Source: Streptomyces scabichelini
GTDB taxonomy: Bacteria; Actinomycetota; Actinomycetes; Streptomycetales; Streptomycetaceae
Length of the DNA: 53,557 nt
Assembly (NCBI RefSeq): GCF_011045015.1
Contig: NZ_JAAKZY010000054.1
Span: 1-53,557, forward strand
Direction: 5' to 3'
Both the position numbers and the translations under genes were made by a program. Below are positions 1 through 9,095 of this stretch, piece after piece (positions within the stretch are counted from its first letter, which is position 1; each line of letters opens with the position of its first letter). The notes under the pieces are model-generated. The model ran no database searches, was not told the DNA's origin, and saw only the letters and a list, made by a program, of their open reading frames with translations.

Positions 1-39
1 GCCAGCGTTCGTCCTGAGCCAGGATCAAACTCTCCGTGA
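1..39 (-). rRNA. rrs: 16S rRNA, 5' end only (partial)
   Basis: The reverse complement reads TCACGGAGAGTTTGATCCTG and continues as the universal 27F primer region, so this is the first ~39 nt of a 16S rRNA gene whose remainder lies left of the window. Mature 5' end is placed near 39 by analogy with other Streptomyces 16S genes. A window starting inside a ribosomal RNA gene is typical of a draft contig broken at a multicopy rrn operon. Confidence 0.97.
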
Positions 40-480
40 ATGTATTCCCGTAATCGGGATCACACATCACGAGAGCGGAACCCCTCCGAGGAATAATCGG
101 AAAGGTTCACAGCGTCCTCGCTGTGTTGTTTTTCAAAGGAACCTCGCCACCGGAAAAGCTTCCGATGGACGGGGTATCAACATATCTGGCGTTGATTTTT
201 GGCACGCTGTTGAGTTCTCAAGGAACGGACGCTTCCTTCGTACTCACCCTCGCAGGCTTTCCTCCGGGCTTCCCTTCGGTGTTTCCAAACTCTATCAGGG
301 TTTTCCCATCTCTCTGACCGTGGTCCTGCAGGCATGCAGAACGGCAACCCGAGATAGGATCTGACAAGTTGAGTGCTGCCAGGTGGGGGCGCATGGTTGC
401 GTCACTCCGCCTCAAGCAGGTGTACAACCCTACATGGAGGGGTGGAGCGGGCGCAAATCGTTTGTGCTGGGCTCTACGGT
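40..480 (-). promoter_or_regulatory. rRNA leader and promoter zone of the rrn operon
   Basis: No protein gene is convincing here. On the minus strand the segment at 224-201 is the actinobacterial rRNA leader element (TTGAGAACTCAACAGCGTGC). Around 147-120 there is a TTTGAAAAACAACAC stretch resembling a boxA-type antitermination/processing region. A minus-strand promoter is suggested by TTGCGC (456-451), an 18-bp spacer and TAGGGT (432-427). A second -10-like hexamer, TAGAGT, lies at 294-289 before the conserved GGAAACACCGAAGGGAAG leader sequence. Several tandem promoters are usual for Streptomyces rrn operons; which ones are used cannot be read from sequence. Confidence 0.75.
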
Positions 481-599
481 CGCCAACCGGGATCTCTCGT
501 GCGGAACCGGCACTTCTCATGACTTACGCTGCTGAACAGCTCGCCGTCCGGTACAGGCAGTGACGGCCCATATGAATCTCCGCCCCCGGGAGGCTTCCC
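481..599. other. Intergenic region between rrn promoters and crr
   Basis: This separates the divergent rRNA promoters from crr. The only clear signal is the crr ribosome binding site, GGGAGG at about 589-594, just upstream of the ATG at 600. I saw no palindromic operator of the DasR type here. Confidence 0.5.
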
Positions 600-1049
600 A
601 TGACCATCGTGACGTCCCCTCTTGCAGGACGTGCCATCGGCCTCGCGGCCGTACCCGATCCGGTCTTCTCTGGAGCCATGGTGGGGCCTGGCACGGCGAT
701 CGACCCCGTACGTGAGCCCTCTGAGGCCGTCGCCCCCATCGACGGCGTTGTTGTCTCGCTTCATCCGCACGCCTTCGTCGTAGTCGATGAGCAGGGGCAC
801 GGCGTACTCACGCACCTCGGTATCGACACTGTTCAGCTGAATGGCGAGGGCTTCGAGCTACTGATCAACAAGGGCGACACCGTACAGCGCGGTCAGGCCA
901 TGGTCCGCTGGAACCCTGTTGCCGTCGAAGCGGCCGGTAAGTCCCCGGTGTGCCCCATCGTGGCTCTCGAGGCCACCGCCGAGTCCCTCTCCGACCTCAA
1001 CGTTGACGGCGACGTGAAGGCTGGCGACGCTCTCTTCAGCTGGCACTGA
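600..1049 (+). CDS. crr: PTS glucose-type EIIA component
   Basis: Cytoplasmic phosphocarrier of the sugar phosphotransferase system. It takes phosphate from HPr and passes it to EIIB domains of sugar permeases, and in actinobacteria it serves the N-acetylglucosamine system. The 149-residue protein is a complete single EIIA domain. The phospho-accepting histidine is His72 in the motif HLGIDTVQL, and the assisting histidine is His57 in HPHAF, which match His90 and His75 of E. coli EIIA-Glc. The start is chosen at the ATG behind GGGAGG. ptsI follows 77 bp downstream on the same strand, the usual Streptomyces arrangement with ptsH elsewhere. The gene is divergent from the rRNA operon. Confidence 0.95.
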   Translation: MTIVTSPLAGRAIGLAAVPDPVFSGAMVGPGTAIDPVREPSEAVAPIDGVVVSLHPHAFVVVDEQGHGVLTHLGIDTVQLNGEGFELLINKGDTVQRGQAMVRWNPVAVEAAGKSPVCPIVALEATAESLSDLNVDGDVKAGDALFSWH

Positions 1050-1126
1050 CTTCAGTGCCGTCATGAATGACAGGCAGGACGACCACCGCGGTGGCGGGAC
1101 CCGCCGCTCTATCGGAGACAGGTGAC

Positions 1127-2797
1127 ATGGAAACAACGCTGCGAGGCGTCGGCGTGAGCCACGGTGTGGCGATCGGCGAGGTTCGGCACATGGGGACAGC
1201 GGTTCTCGAGCCGCCTGCCAAGCAGATTCCGGCGGAGGATGCGGAGCGCGAACAGGGGCGCGCCCGCAAGGCCGTGGAAGCTGTGGCGGCCGATCTGATG
1301 GCGCGCGGCAATCTGGCGGGCGGTGAAGCCCAGGCGGTGCTCGAGGCCCAGGCCATGATGGCTCAGGACCCGGAGCTCATGGCCGACGTCGAGCGGCGTA
1401 TCGCTGTCGGGAGCACGGCTGAGCGCGCGGTGTACGACGCGTTCGCCGCGTATCGCGCCCTGCTGGCGGGTGCTGGTGAGTACCTCGCCGGTCGTGTCGC
1501 GGACCTCGACGACGTGCGGAATCGTATCGTCGCGCGCCTGCTCGGTGTTCCGATGCCGGGCGTCCCGGACAGTGACGAGCCGTACGTCCTCATCGCTCGT
1601 GACCTTGCGCCTGCCGACACTGCGCTGCTGGATCCAGCACTGGTTCTCGGTTTCGTCACCGAGGAGGGCGGGCCGACCAGCCACAGCGCGATTCTGGCGC
1701 GGGCGCTCGGCGTTCCGGCTGTGGTCGCGCTGCCGGGTGCGAGTGAGCTCGCCGAGGGCACGATGATCGCGGTGGACGGCAGTACCGGTGAGATCTTCGT
1801 GAACCCGAGTGCCGACAAGAAGGCCGCCATGGAGGCCGCGGCCGCTGAGCGCAAGGCTGTGCTGGCCGCGTCGACCGGGCCCGGCGCCACTTCCGACGGG
1901 CACAAGGTCCCGCTGCTGGCCAATGTCGGGGGCCCGGCGGATGTGCCGGCGGCGGTGGAGGCCGGCGCCGAGGGTGTGGGTCTGTTCCGTACCGAGTTCC
2001 TCTTCCTTGACGACAGCAAGAATGCGCCGTCGGAGGAGAAGCAGGTCGAGGCGTATCGCAAGGTCCTTGAGGCCTTCCCTGAGGGTCGTGTCGTGGTGCG
2101 TGTGCTCGATGCGGGTGCCGACAAGCCGCTCGACTTCCTGACGCCGGCCGACGAGCCGAACCCGGCACTGGGCGTGCGGGGTCTGCGGACGCTGCTCGAC
2201 CACCCGGAGGTGCTGCGTACGCAGCTGACGGCGCTCGCGAAGGCTTCCGAGGGGCTGCCGGTCTACCTCGAGGTGATGGCGCCGATGGTCGCCGACCGTA
2301 TCGACGCCAGGGCGTTCGCGGACGCGTGCCGTGAGGCCGGTCTGCAGGCGAAGTTCGGTGCCATGGTCGAGATTCCGTCGGCCGCTCTGCGGGCGCGGTC
2401 GATCCTGCAGGAGGTCGAATTCCTCTCGCTGGGGACCAACGATCTCGCGCAGTACACCTTCGCCGCCGACCGTCAGGTGGGCGCTGTGTCCCGTCTCCAG
2501 GACCCGTGGCAGCCCGCGCTGCTCGACCTGGTCGCGCTGTCCGCCGAGGCGGCGAAGGCCGAGGGCAAGAGCTGCGGTGTCTGCGGCGAGGCGGCGTCGG
2601 ACCCGCTGCTCGCGTGTGTGCTGACCGGTCTGGGCGTCACCTCCCTTTCTATGGGTGCGGCGTCGATTCCGTACGTCCGGGCGACGCTGGCCAAGTACAC
2701 GCTGGCGCAGTGCGAGCGTGCCGCGGCGGCGGCGCGCGCCTCGGACAGCGCCGAGGAGGCGCGCAAGGCGGCTCAGGCGGTGCTGTCCGGCGAGTAA
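1127..2797 (+). CDS. ptsI: Phosphoenolpyruvate-protein phosphotransferase (PTS enzyme I)
   Basis: Transfers phosphate from phosphoenolpyruvate to HPr, the first step of PTS sugar uptake, in the cytoplasm. The 556-residue protein has the usual enzyme I order: N-terminal HPr-binding/phosphohistidine region, then a C-terminal PEP-binding TIM barrel. The active histidine is His186 in GGPTSHSAILARAL. The C-terminal half shows VGLFRTEFLF and the signature VEFLSLGTNDLAQYTFAADR. An in-frame start at 1067 would add 20 atypical residues. ATG 1127, with a GGAGACAGGTGAC purine-rich site just before it and the typical METTLRGVGVSHG beginning, is preferred. A terminator follows at 2828. Confidence 0.96.
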   Translation: METTLRGVGVSHGVAIGEVRHMGTAVLEPPAKQIPAEDAEREQGRARKAVEAVAADLMARGNLAGGEAQAVLEAQAMMAQDPELMADVERRIAVGSTAERAVYDAFAAYRALLAGAGEYLAGRVADLDDVRNRIVARLLGVPMPGVPDSDEPYVLIARDLAPADTALLDPALVLGFVTEEGGPTSHSAILARALGVPAVVALPGASELAEGTMIAVDGSTGEIFVNPSADKKAAMEAAAAERKAVLAASTGPGATSDGHKVPLLANVGGPADVPAAVEAGAEGVGLFRTEFLFLDDSKNAPSEEKQVEAYRKVLEAFPEGRVVVRVLDAGADKPLDFLTPADEPNPALGVRGLRTLLDHPEVLRTQLTALAKASEGLPVYLEVMAPMVADRIDARAFADACREAGLQAKFGAMVEIPSAALRARSILQEVEFLSLGTNDLAQYTFAADRQVGAVSRLQDPWQPALLDLVALSAEAAKAEGKSCGVCGEAASDPLLACVLTGLGVTSLSMGAASIPYVRATLAKYTLAQCERAAAAARASDSAEEARKAAQAVLSGE

Positions 2798-2827
2798 GTC
2801 GGCCCACGCCGTTGACCAGCGGTGATC

Positions 2828-2867
2828 GAGGGGCGCTCCGCCTGCGGGTGGGCGCCCCTCTCGTTTT
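2828..2867. terminator. Bidirectional intrinsic terminator after ptsI
   Basis: Perfect 9-bp stem: GAGGGGCGC (2828-2836) pairs with GCGCCCCTC (2852-2860), with a 15-nt loop, followed by TCGTTTT on the plus strand. It lies between ptsI (+) and the convergent gene ending at 2867, so it can serve both. Confidence 0.8.
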
Positions 2868-3760
2868 CAGTGCGTGTGTGCCGTCGTGTGGCCGTCGTCC
2901 CCCAGGTCTGGTGGTACGCAGTAGTCGACGCCCGACTCCGGGGAGACGAGGTCGCCGGATTCGATGTCGGTGCAGTAGGCGTCGAAGACTTCTCCTGCGG
3001 TCAGTGGTTCCAGGCCTTCTCCGCGCAGGCGCCAGCCGAAGACGCGGTCGGTCGTGTCGGGTGCGCTGGTGCGCATGACGAGGCCTCCGGCGCTCTGGGT
3101 GGCGATGCCGACGGCCAGGACCGTGGTGAATTCGAGAGCCTGGGTCTCGTCGAGTTGGGGTGTGCCGTGGAGGTCGTCGTCGGCATGGAGGACGGCGACG
3201 AGTGGTTCCGGTGCGGTCGAGACGCTGCACACGAGGTGACGCTCGCCGGGGCCTGTGTTGTCGACGATGCGGACGAGCAGGTCAGAGGCTCGGATGAAGG
3301 CCGCACGGCCGATGTCCTCGCCGCACGACACGCAGTTGCCGATGCGGGACAGGAGCGTGGTCGCGTACTCCCAAGTGGCTTGTCGGACGGCCTCGTCGAC
3401 GAGGTTCGGGACGAGGTCGACGAGGGGCTGTCCTTCGTACGGGAGGGTGGGGCCCGTCGAGGCGAGCTCGGCTGTGAAGCGGGTGCGGCTGGACGGGGCG
3501 TCGGGTTCCAGGCCGGTGTCGGCGCAGAACTCCGCGTACTCCTCGGGGTCGAAGAGTGCCACCGTGGTGTGGCCGCCCTGGGATGCGAGTGTCCTGAGCA
3601 GTGCTTCCACCTGCTGGAGATAGCCTGCGTGGTCGTCGAACGTGAAGGTGCGGTAGCGACGCATCGTCATGAAGTCGTGCTCGTCGGTCAGCAGGCCGAT
3701 GGTGCCGGCGATTTCGCGGCGCAGGACGCGTCGCATGGTCGGGTGCTGGGTGTGCGCCAT
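2867..3760 (-). CDS. Conserved actinobacterial protein of unknown function
   Basis: A 297-residue soluble protein with no motif I can assign. It begins MAHTQHPTMRRVLRREIAG. It contains a single CxxC (NCVSCGEDIG) near the middle, one pair too few for a standard zinc ribbon, and an acidic C-terminal third ending in a His-rich tail. No signal peptide or membrane segment is visible. The start at 3760 is chosen because a GGGGGA site lies just upstream; an ORF start at 3793 lacks this. It lies convergent to ptsI and about 100 bp downstream of aacS on the same strand, so it may be co-transcribed with aacS. Function unknown. Confidence 0.8.
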   Translation of the reverse strand: MAHTQHPTMRRVLRREIAGTIGLLTDEHDFMTMRRYRTFTFDDHAGYLQQVEALLRTLASQGGHTTVALFDPEEYAEFCADTGLEPDAPSSRTRFTAELASTGPTLPYEGQPLVDLVPNLVDEAVRQATWEYATTLLSRIGNCVSCGEDIGRAAFIRASDLLVRIVDNTGPGERHLVCSVSTAPEPLVAVLHADDDLHGTPQLDETQALEFTTVLAVGIATQSAGGLVMRTSAPDTTDRVFGWRLRGEGLEPLTAGEVFDAYCTDIESGDLVSPESGVDYCVPPDLGDDGHTTAHTH

Positions 3761-3889
3761 TTTTCCCCCTGAGTGCAGTCGATCAATGCTCACTCACGGT
3801 AATCGGCTGCACTGACAATGCCCGTCGGGGTGAGGGGTTCCCGCACGCGGCTCCGCTGGAAAGCGCAGGTCATCGCGTGTGGGGGATCA

Positions 3890-5866
3890 TCAGGCGCGCT
3901 TGTGGGCCAGGTCCTCGTAGAAGCGCAGCAGTTCGACGCTGTCCACGGAGCCGAGGTTGACGGCCTTCTCGAGGGGAGCGCCTTGGAGAAGGCGCTTGAC
4001 CGGGACCTCGATGCGTTTGCCCGTGAGGGTGTGCGGAATGCCGGGCACCTCGATGACCTCGTCGGGTACGTGGCGTGGCGAGAGTTGTTCGCGGATGGTC
4101 TGTTTGATGCGTCCGAGGAGGGCGTCGTCGAGTACGGCGCCCGGGGCGAGGTGTACGAACAGCGGCATCCAGTAGCCGCCGTCGGGCTGTTCGATGCCGA
4201 TGACGAGGGATTCGCGGATCTCGGGGAGCCGTTCGACGGCTTCGTAGATGTCGGCCGAACCCATGCGTACGCCCTGGCGGTTGAGCGTGGAGTCCGAGCG
4301 GCCGTGGATGATCACCGAGCCGCGTGAGGTGACGGTGATCCAGTCTCCGTGGCGCCAGACGCCTGGGTACACGTCGAAGTAACTGTCGTGGTAGCGCCGG
4401 CCGTCGGGGTCGTTCCAGAAGCGGATGGGCATGGACGGCATCGGATTGGTGACGACCAGCTCGCCGACTTCGTCGGTCAGGGGTTTGCCGCTGGGGTCCC
4501 AGGACTGGAGATCGGTGCCCAGGCACGGGGCCTGGAGTTCGCCGATGTACACCGGGAGTGTGGGTACGGCTCCTGCGAAGCAGGAGCACACGTCGGTGCC
4601 GCCGCTGACCGAGGCGATCCACAAGTCGGCCCCGCTCTCTGCGAACTCGTCGTGCAGCCAGCGGAACCCGTCGGGCGGCAGGGGCGAGCCGGTGGTGGCG
4701 ACGCACTGCACACGGGAGAGGTCGAAGTCGCGGGAGGGGCGCACGTCCGCCTTGCGGCAGGCCATGACGTACGCGGCCGAGGTGCCGTACAGCGTGGTTC
4801 CCGTGCGGTCGGCGATGCGCCACTGGGCGGCCGTGTCCGGATAGCCGGGGCTGCCGTCGTACAGGACGATCGTTGTGCCCGTCAGGAGGCCGGAGACGAG
4901 GAAGTTCCACATCATCCAGCCGGTGGAGGTGTACCAGAAGAAGCGGTCCTCGGGGCCCAGGTCGCAGTGCAGGGCGAGTTGCTTGAGGTGTTCGACGAGG
5001 ATGCCGCCCTGGGACTGGACGATGGCCTTCGGTAGGCCGGTCGTGCCGGAGGAGTAGAGAACCCACAGAGGGTGGTCGAAAGGGACCGCTTCGAAGACGG
5101 GCTCCACGTCGGCGGAGGTGAGCGCGGACCACTCCAGAGCCCCTTCGGGGGCGTCGGTGCCGAGCAAAGGGACATGGACCACGGCGCGCAGCGTGGGCAG
5201 TTCGCGGCGCAGTTCGGCGACGGTGTCGCGGCGGTCGTGTTCCTTGCCGCCGTAGTGGTAGCCGTCGACGGTGAACATCACGACCGGTTCGACCTGCTGG
5301 AAGCGGTCGAGGACGCTGCGGGCGCCGAAGTCGGGCGCGCAGGACGTCCAGACGCCGCCCACGGCAGCCGTGGCGAGGAGGGCGACGACGGCCTGCGGAA
5401 CGTTCGGGAGGTAGCCGCTGACGCGGTCTCCGGGGCGTACGCCGAGGGTGCGGAGCTCGGCGGCCAGGGAGGCGACCTGACGGCGCAGTTCGGACCAGCT
5501 GACCGGGCGCGGTTCGTGGGTTTCGTCGACGTACAGGAGGGCCGGTGCGTCGGCGCGGGTCTCGGCCGCGCGCAGGGCGTGCTCGGCGTAGTTGAGGGTG
5601 GCCCCGGGGAACCACTCGGCGCCCGGCATCGAGCGGTCGCCGAGCACGCGCGCGTAGGGGGTCGAAAACCGTACGTCGAACCACTCGGTGACGGCCTTCC
5701 AGAACGTGTCCAGCTCGTCCACGGACCAGCGGTGGAGGGCCGCGTAGCCGCCTTCGGACGGGGCTCCGTGGTGCTCGGCCGCCCAGGCCTGGAACTTCGT
5801 GATCTGCGCCCGGGCGATGCGTTCCCGGTCGGGCTGCCAGAGCGGTGAGGGATTCACGGAGGACAT
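3890..5866 (-). CDS. aacS: Acetoacetyl-CoA synthetase (acetoacetate-CoA ligase)
   Basis: ATP-dependent ligation of acetoacetate to CoA (EC 6.2.1.16, AMP-forming), returning acetoacetate to central metabolism. The 658-residue length is normal for the family. The N-terminus PLWQPDRERIARAQITKFQ is family-typical, followed by the ANL adenylation loop YSSGTTGLPKAIV, the motif YPGVWRHGDWI and the C-terminal lysine motif LTGKRIEVPVKRLLQG. The start is the ATG at 5866; an upstream in-frame start at 5974 would add an Arg-rich leader of unlikely coding character. Acetoacetate is the expected by-product of the BKACE at 26.9 kb, so the gene may serve that route, although it is 21 kb away and also fits leucine or polyhydroxybutyrate breakdown. 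Confidence 0.93.
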   Translation of the reverse strand: MSSVNPSPLWQPDRERIARAQITKFQAWAAEHHGAPSEGGYAALHRWSVDELDTFWKAVTEWFDVRFSTPYARVLGDRSMPGAEWFPGATLNYAEHALRAAETRADAPALLYVDETHEPRPVSWSELRRQVASLAAELRTLGVRPGDRVSGYLPNVPQAVVALLATAAVGGVWTSCAPDFGARSVLDRFQQVEPVVMFTVDGYHYGGKEHDRRDTVAELRRELPTLRAVVHVPLLGTDAPEGALEWSALTSADVEPVFEAVPFDHPLWVLYSSGTTGLPKAIVQSQGGILVEHLKQLALHCDLGPEDRFFWYTSTGWMMWNFLVSGLLTGTTIVLYDGSPGYPDTAAQWRIADRTGTTLYGTSAAYVMACRKADVRPSRDFDLSRVQCVATTGSPLPPDGFRWLHDEFAESGADLWIASVSGGTDVCSCFAGAVPTLPVYIGELQAPCLGTDLQSWDPSGKPLTDEVGELVVTNPMPSMPIRFWNDPDGRRYHDSYFDVYPGVWRHGDWITVTSRGSVIIHGRSDSTLNRQGVRMGSADIYEAVERLPEIRESLVIGIEQPDGGYWMPLFVHLAPGAVLDDALLGRIKQTIREQLSPRHVPDEVIEVPGIPHTLTGKRIEVPVKRLLQGAPLEKAVNLGSVDSVELLRFYEDLAHKRA

Positions 5867-5989
5867 GGGGCGGCTCCCGGACTGTGCGCGTCGTGTGCGT
5901 GGGTCGCGCACAGGCTGGGGTGTGCGCGCGTCACGCGGCTGATACGGACGATGCCACGTGATCGACTTCCGCACCAGGGTGCGCCAAGG

Positions 5990-6027
5990 ATGGTCCGGGT
6001 CGTGCGCCCCACATGGTCCGGGTCGTG
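5990..6027. repeat. 15-bp direct repeat in the divergent aacS/GH31 promoter region
   Basis: ATGGTCCGGGTCGTG occurs twice without mismatch, at 5990-6004 and 6013-6027, a period of 23 bp. It lies in the 238-bp region between aacS (-) and the glycosidase (+). Position and spacing suggest a regulator-binding site; no cognate regulator is adjacent. Confidence 0.6.
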
Positions 6028-6104
6028 AAGATGTGGCCCCGTCGCAGGTGAACGGCAGTTGAACGACTCACACATGTGGGCAGGGCAATGGCAGGCTGAG
6101 CAGC

Positions 6105-8471
6105 ATGGACGGTCGTGACCTGGTGCGCTCGGTGAAGGCGGTCGGTTCGACAGGGGCGGCCCAGGGGTGGCGTACCGTGCGGGCCGCGTGGCGCAGGAGG
6201 CGTGCCGACGCGGCCGGGCTTCCGCCGCGTGGCGCCGAGCGCGCGCGGGTGCCCGGGCCCGTGCTGGACGTGGAGCCGGGGCCCGGCGGCGGACTCGTCC
6301 GGTTTACCCGGTCGGAGCTGCGCATCACCGTCGCCGTGAACGGAGCCGTCTTCTGGGGCTGGGACGGTGCCGGACCCGAGCCGTCGTACGCGCTCGCGGA
6401 CCGCTCCCCCAGGCCGGACCCCCGAGCCGTTCTGGAGCCGGACAAGGACGGCGCCTGGCGGGTCGTGGCCGAGCGCGTGACGGTCGTCATCTCGCGGAAC
6501 GGCGCCGTGGAGGTGCGTACGCCGGGCGGAGTCACCCTGCGTCGCGATCTGCCGCCCCGATGGTGGGAGCCGGTCGGCGGGGGTCGGGCGCGCTGGATGC
6601 AGCGGTCCGAAGTGGCCGCGGACGCACGGTTCTTCGGGCTGGGAGGGCGCGCGTCGGGGCCGCGGCTGCGCGACGGCACCTACCGGTTGTGGAACACCGA
6701 TCCCGGCCTCGCCTTCGGTCCGGGTGACGATCCGCTGTACATCACCATGCCGGTGCAGATGGTGGTGGCCGACGCGGCCACGCATCTCGTGTTCCACGAC
6801 AGCACATGGGACGGCAGCGTGACCTTGCGCGAGGGCGAGGAGGGCGCGGGGTCCGGGCACGACCGGGCCGGGACGAGCGAGCTGCGGATGGACGGCGGGC
6901 CGCTGCGCTGCTGGGTGATGGTGGGTACTCCCGCGCGCGTGCTGCACGCCTGGGCGTCGCTCACCGGGGCGGCCGCGCTGCCGCCCGCGTGGGCGCTGGG
7001 GCATCATCACGCGCGGTGGGGCTTCGGCAGCGAGCAGGAGGTGCGGCGGATCGTCGCCGGCTATCAGGACCGCGGGCTGCCGTTGGACGCGGTCCATCTC
7101 GACATCGACCACTTCGACGCGCACCAGGTGTTCACGGTCGACAGGGAGCGTTTCCCGAAGCTGCCGGTGGTCGCCGAGGAGTTGCGCCGGGACGGGATCC
7201 GGCTGGTGTCGATCGTGGATCCGGCGGTCAAGGCCGAGGCGGGCAACGCGGTGTACGACAGCGGGTCCGAGGTGGATGCCTTCGTGCGGGACTCGGCGGG
7301 CAAGCTGGTGCGCGGTGTCGTCTGGCCGGGCGAGGCGGTGTATCCGGACTTCACGCGCGCGCGTGTGCGCCAGTGGTGGGGCGAGTTCTACGAGGAGCGG
7401 CTGGCGCAGGGTTTCGCGGGCTTCTGGCACGACATGAACGAACCGGTGTCGTTCACGGCCTTCGGGGAGAACACGCTGCCCCGTTCCGCGCGGCATGACC
7501 TGGAGGGACGCGGTGGCGACCATCGCGAGGCGCACAACGTGTACGCGCTCGGCATGGCACGGGCCGGCTATGAAGGTCTGCGTGAACTGACGCCCAGGGG
7601 GCGGCCGTTCATCTTCTCGCGCTCGGGGTGGGCCGGAATGCAGCGCTACGGAGGGACCTGGTCCGGGGACGTGGCCACGGACTGGCCGGGGCTGCGGGCA
7701 TCGCTGTCGCTGGTGGTGGGGCTCGGATTGTGCGGGGTGCCGTATTCGGGCCCCGATGTCGGCGGGTTCGACGGCAGTCCGTCACCCGAGCTGTATCTGC
7801 GGTGGTTCCAACTGGGCGCGTATCTGCCGCTGTTCCGTACGCACGCGAGCCTGCGGGCCGGGCGCAGGGAGCCCTGGGAGTTCGGCGACGATGTCCTGGA
7901 GCACGCGCGCGTGGCGCTCGTCGAGCGGCGGCGGCTGCTGCCGTACTTCGTGACGCTGGCGCATCTGGCGCGCCGTACGGGGGCGCCGTATGTGCGGCCG
8001 GTGTGGTGGGGCGTGCCGGAGGACCGGGCGCTGCGCGACTGCGAGGACACCTTTCTGCTCGGCGACTGTCTCCTGGTGGCGCCGGTGCTGGACCCGGGCA
8101 CCGACCGGCGTGCGGTGCAACTGCCGCGGGGGCGCTGGTACGACACGGTGACCGAGGAGGCCTACGAGGGGCCCGCTCAGGTGCTGCTCGACGCTCCCAT
8201 GTCCCGGATACCGGTGCTGGCGCGCGCGGGTGCCGTCGTGCCCGTACGCGGCGACGACGGCAGCCTGGAGCTGGAGGTGTGGGCTCCCGCCGGTGGACGT
8301 ACCGGAGGCGGGCTCGTGGTGCGGGACACGGGCGACAGCTGGGAGGAGCCGGAGATCGAACGGTATGTGACGCGCTGGGAAGGACAGCGGGTGGTCGTCG
8401 AGCGGGACGGGGAGAACGGCCCGAGTGAGCCGTCGTGCCCTGTACGGGTCCGAGGGCTGAGGACGCTGTGA
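6105..8471 (+). CDS. Glycoside hydrolase family 31 (alpha-glucosidase-like)
   Basis: Retaining alpha-glycosidase, probably acting on alpha-glucosides or alpha-xylosides. The 788-residue protein has an N-terminal beta-sandwich region (about 1-260), a TIM barrel and a C-terminal beta domain. The nucleophile is Asp443 in FWHDMNEP. The acid/base is Asp522 in WSGDVATDW, following RSGWAGMQRYGG. Other GH31 blocks are LDIDHFD, PVRPVWWG and LLVAPVLDPG. No signal peptide is evident, so it is probably cytoplasmic. The first ATG is used; its ribosome site is weak (AGGCTGAG), so a start slightly downstream is possible. It is divergent from aacS and stands alone, with no transporter nearby to define the substrate. 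Confidence 0.9.
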   Translation: MDGRDLVRSVKAVGSTGAAQGWRTVRAAWRRRRADAAGLPPRGAERARVPGPVLDVEPGPGGGLVRFTRSELRITVAVNGAVFWGWDGAGPEPSYALADRSPRPDPRAVLEPDKDGAWRVVAERVTVVISRNGAVEVRTPGGVTLRRDLPPRWWEPVGGGRARWMQRSEVAADARFFGLGGRASGPRLRDGTYRLWNTDPGLAFGPGDDPLYITMPVQMVVADAATHLVFHDSTWDGSVTLREGEEGAGSGHDRAGTSELRMDGGPLRCWVMVGTPARVLHAWASLTGAAALPPAWALGHHHARWGFGSEQEVRRIVAGYQDRGLPLDAVHLDIDHFDAHQVFTVDRERFPKLPVVAEELRRDGIRLVSIVDPAVKAEAGNAVYDSGSEVDAFVRDSAGKLVRGVVWPGEAVYPDFTRARVRQWWGEFYEERLAQGFAGFWHDMNEPVSFTAFGENTLPRSARHDLEGRGGDHREAHNVYALGMARAGYEGLRELTPRGRPFIFSRSGWAGMQRYGGTWSGDVATDWPGLRASLSLVVGLGLCGVPYSGPDVGGFDGSPSPELYLRWFQLGAYLPLFRTHASLRAGRREPWEFGDDVLEHARVALVERRRLLPYFVTLAHLARRTGAPYVRPVWWGVPEDRALRDCEDTFLLGDCLLVAPVLDPGTDRRAVQLPRGRWYDTVTEEAYEGPAQVLLDAPMSRIPVLARAGAVVPVRGDDGSLELEVWAPAGGRTGGGLVVRDTGDSWEEPEIERYVTRWEGQRVVVERDGENGPSEPSCPVRVRGLRTL

Positions 8472-8511
8472 CGCACCCTTGAGGTGCCTCTCGGCCTCCC
8501 TGGACGATCCG

Positions 8512-9048
8512 TCAGAGGTACCGGCCCTCGAAGAACGCGCGCGCCGCCACGGTGTGCAGCGGGAAGGCGAGTTCGGTCGCTGTGCGGAGCAGGTGCCAGC
8601 CCTCGGTCTCGTCCGTCGCGGAGGGCGGTGGCAGTTCGGCGGCCGGGCGTTCCGGAAGCAGACCGAAGAGCAGGAGGTGGCCGTCGGGAGAGCTCATCGC
8701 GTCGGCCAGCCGTACGTCGCGGCTTGCCGCGTCGATGCCCGTCTCCTCCTTGAGCTCGCGGACGACGGCGTGCCGCCAGTCCTCCCGGTGGTCGATGAAC
8801 CCTCCGGGCAGAGCGATGCCCCCGCGCGCGGGGGCGATGGTTCGGGTGATGACGACCAGGGCCGTGCCCTTCGTGTCGTACGCGGGCTGAAGGGCCACCG
8901 CGACCGGCAGTGGATTGCGGTAGGCCACGGCGCCACAGGAAGCACAGGTGCGGGGCCAGCCGTAGACACCCTCTCCGTAGGGCGCTCCACAGCTCGAACA
9001 GTGCGAGTCCGGCACGGAGTTGGCGGACGGGTTCTGGGATGGGGACAC
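8512..9048 (-). CDS. NUDIX hydrolase with N-terminal zinc ribbon
   Basis: Cleaves a nucleoside diphosphate linked to another group; substrate unknown. Residues 1-45 hold a four-cysteine zinc ribbon (CSSC, then CASC about 18 residues later). The complete NUDIX box is GFIDHRE followed by RELKEETGI, the G-x5-E-x7-REUxEExGU pattern. At 178 residues with a leading zinc finger it resembles the NudC-like and ADP-ribose pyrophosphatase-like actinobacterial proteins, though NudC is longer. It is convergent with the GH31 gene (40-bp gap) and follows the VanX-like gene on the same strand with a 47-bp gap. Confidence 0.88.
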   Translation of the reverse strand: MSPSQNPSANSVPDSHCSSCGAPYGEGVYGWPRTCASCGAVAYRNPLPVAVALQPAYDTKGTALVVITRTIAPARGGIALPGGFIDHREDWRHAVVRELKEETGIDAASRDVRLADAMSSPDGHLLLFGLLPERPAAELPPPSATDETEGWHLLRTATELAFPLHTVAARAFFEGRYL

Positions 9049-9095
9049 GCCGCGGACTGTATCCGATCATCACAGGAGCGTCTTGACGGGCTACC

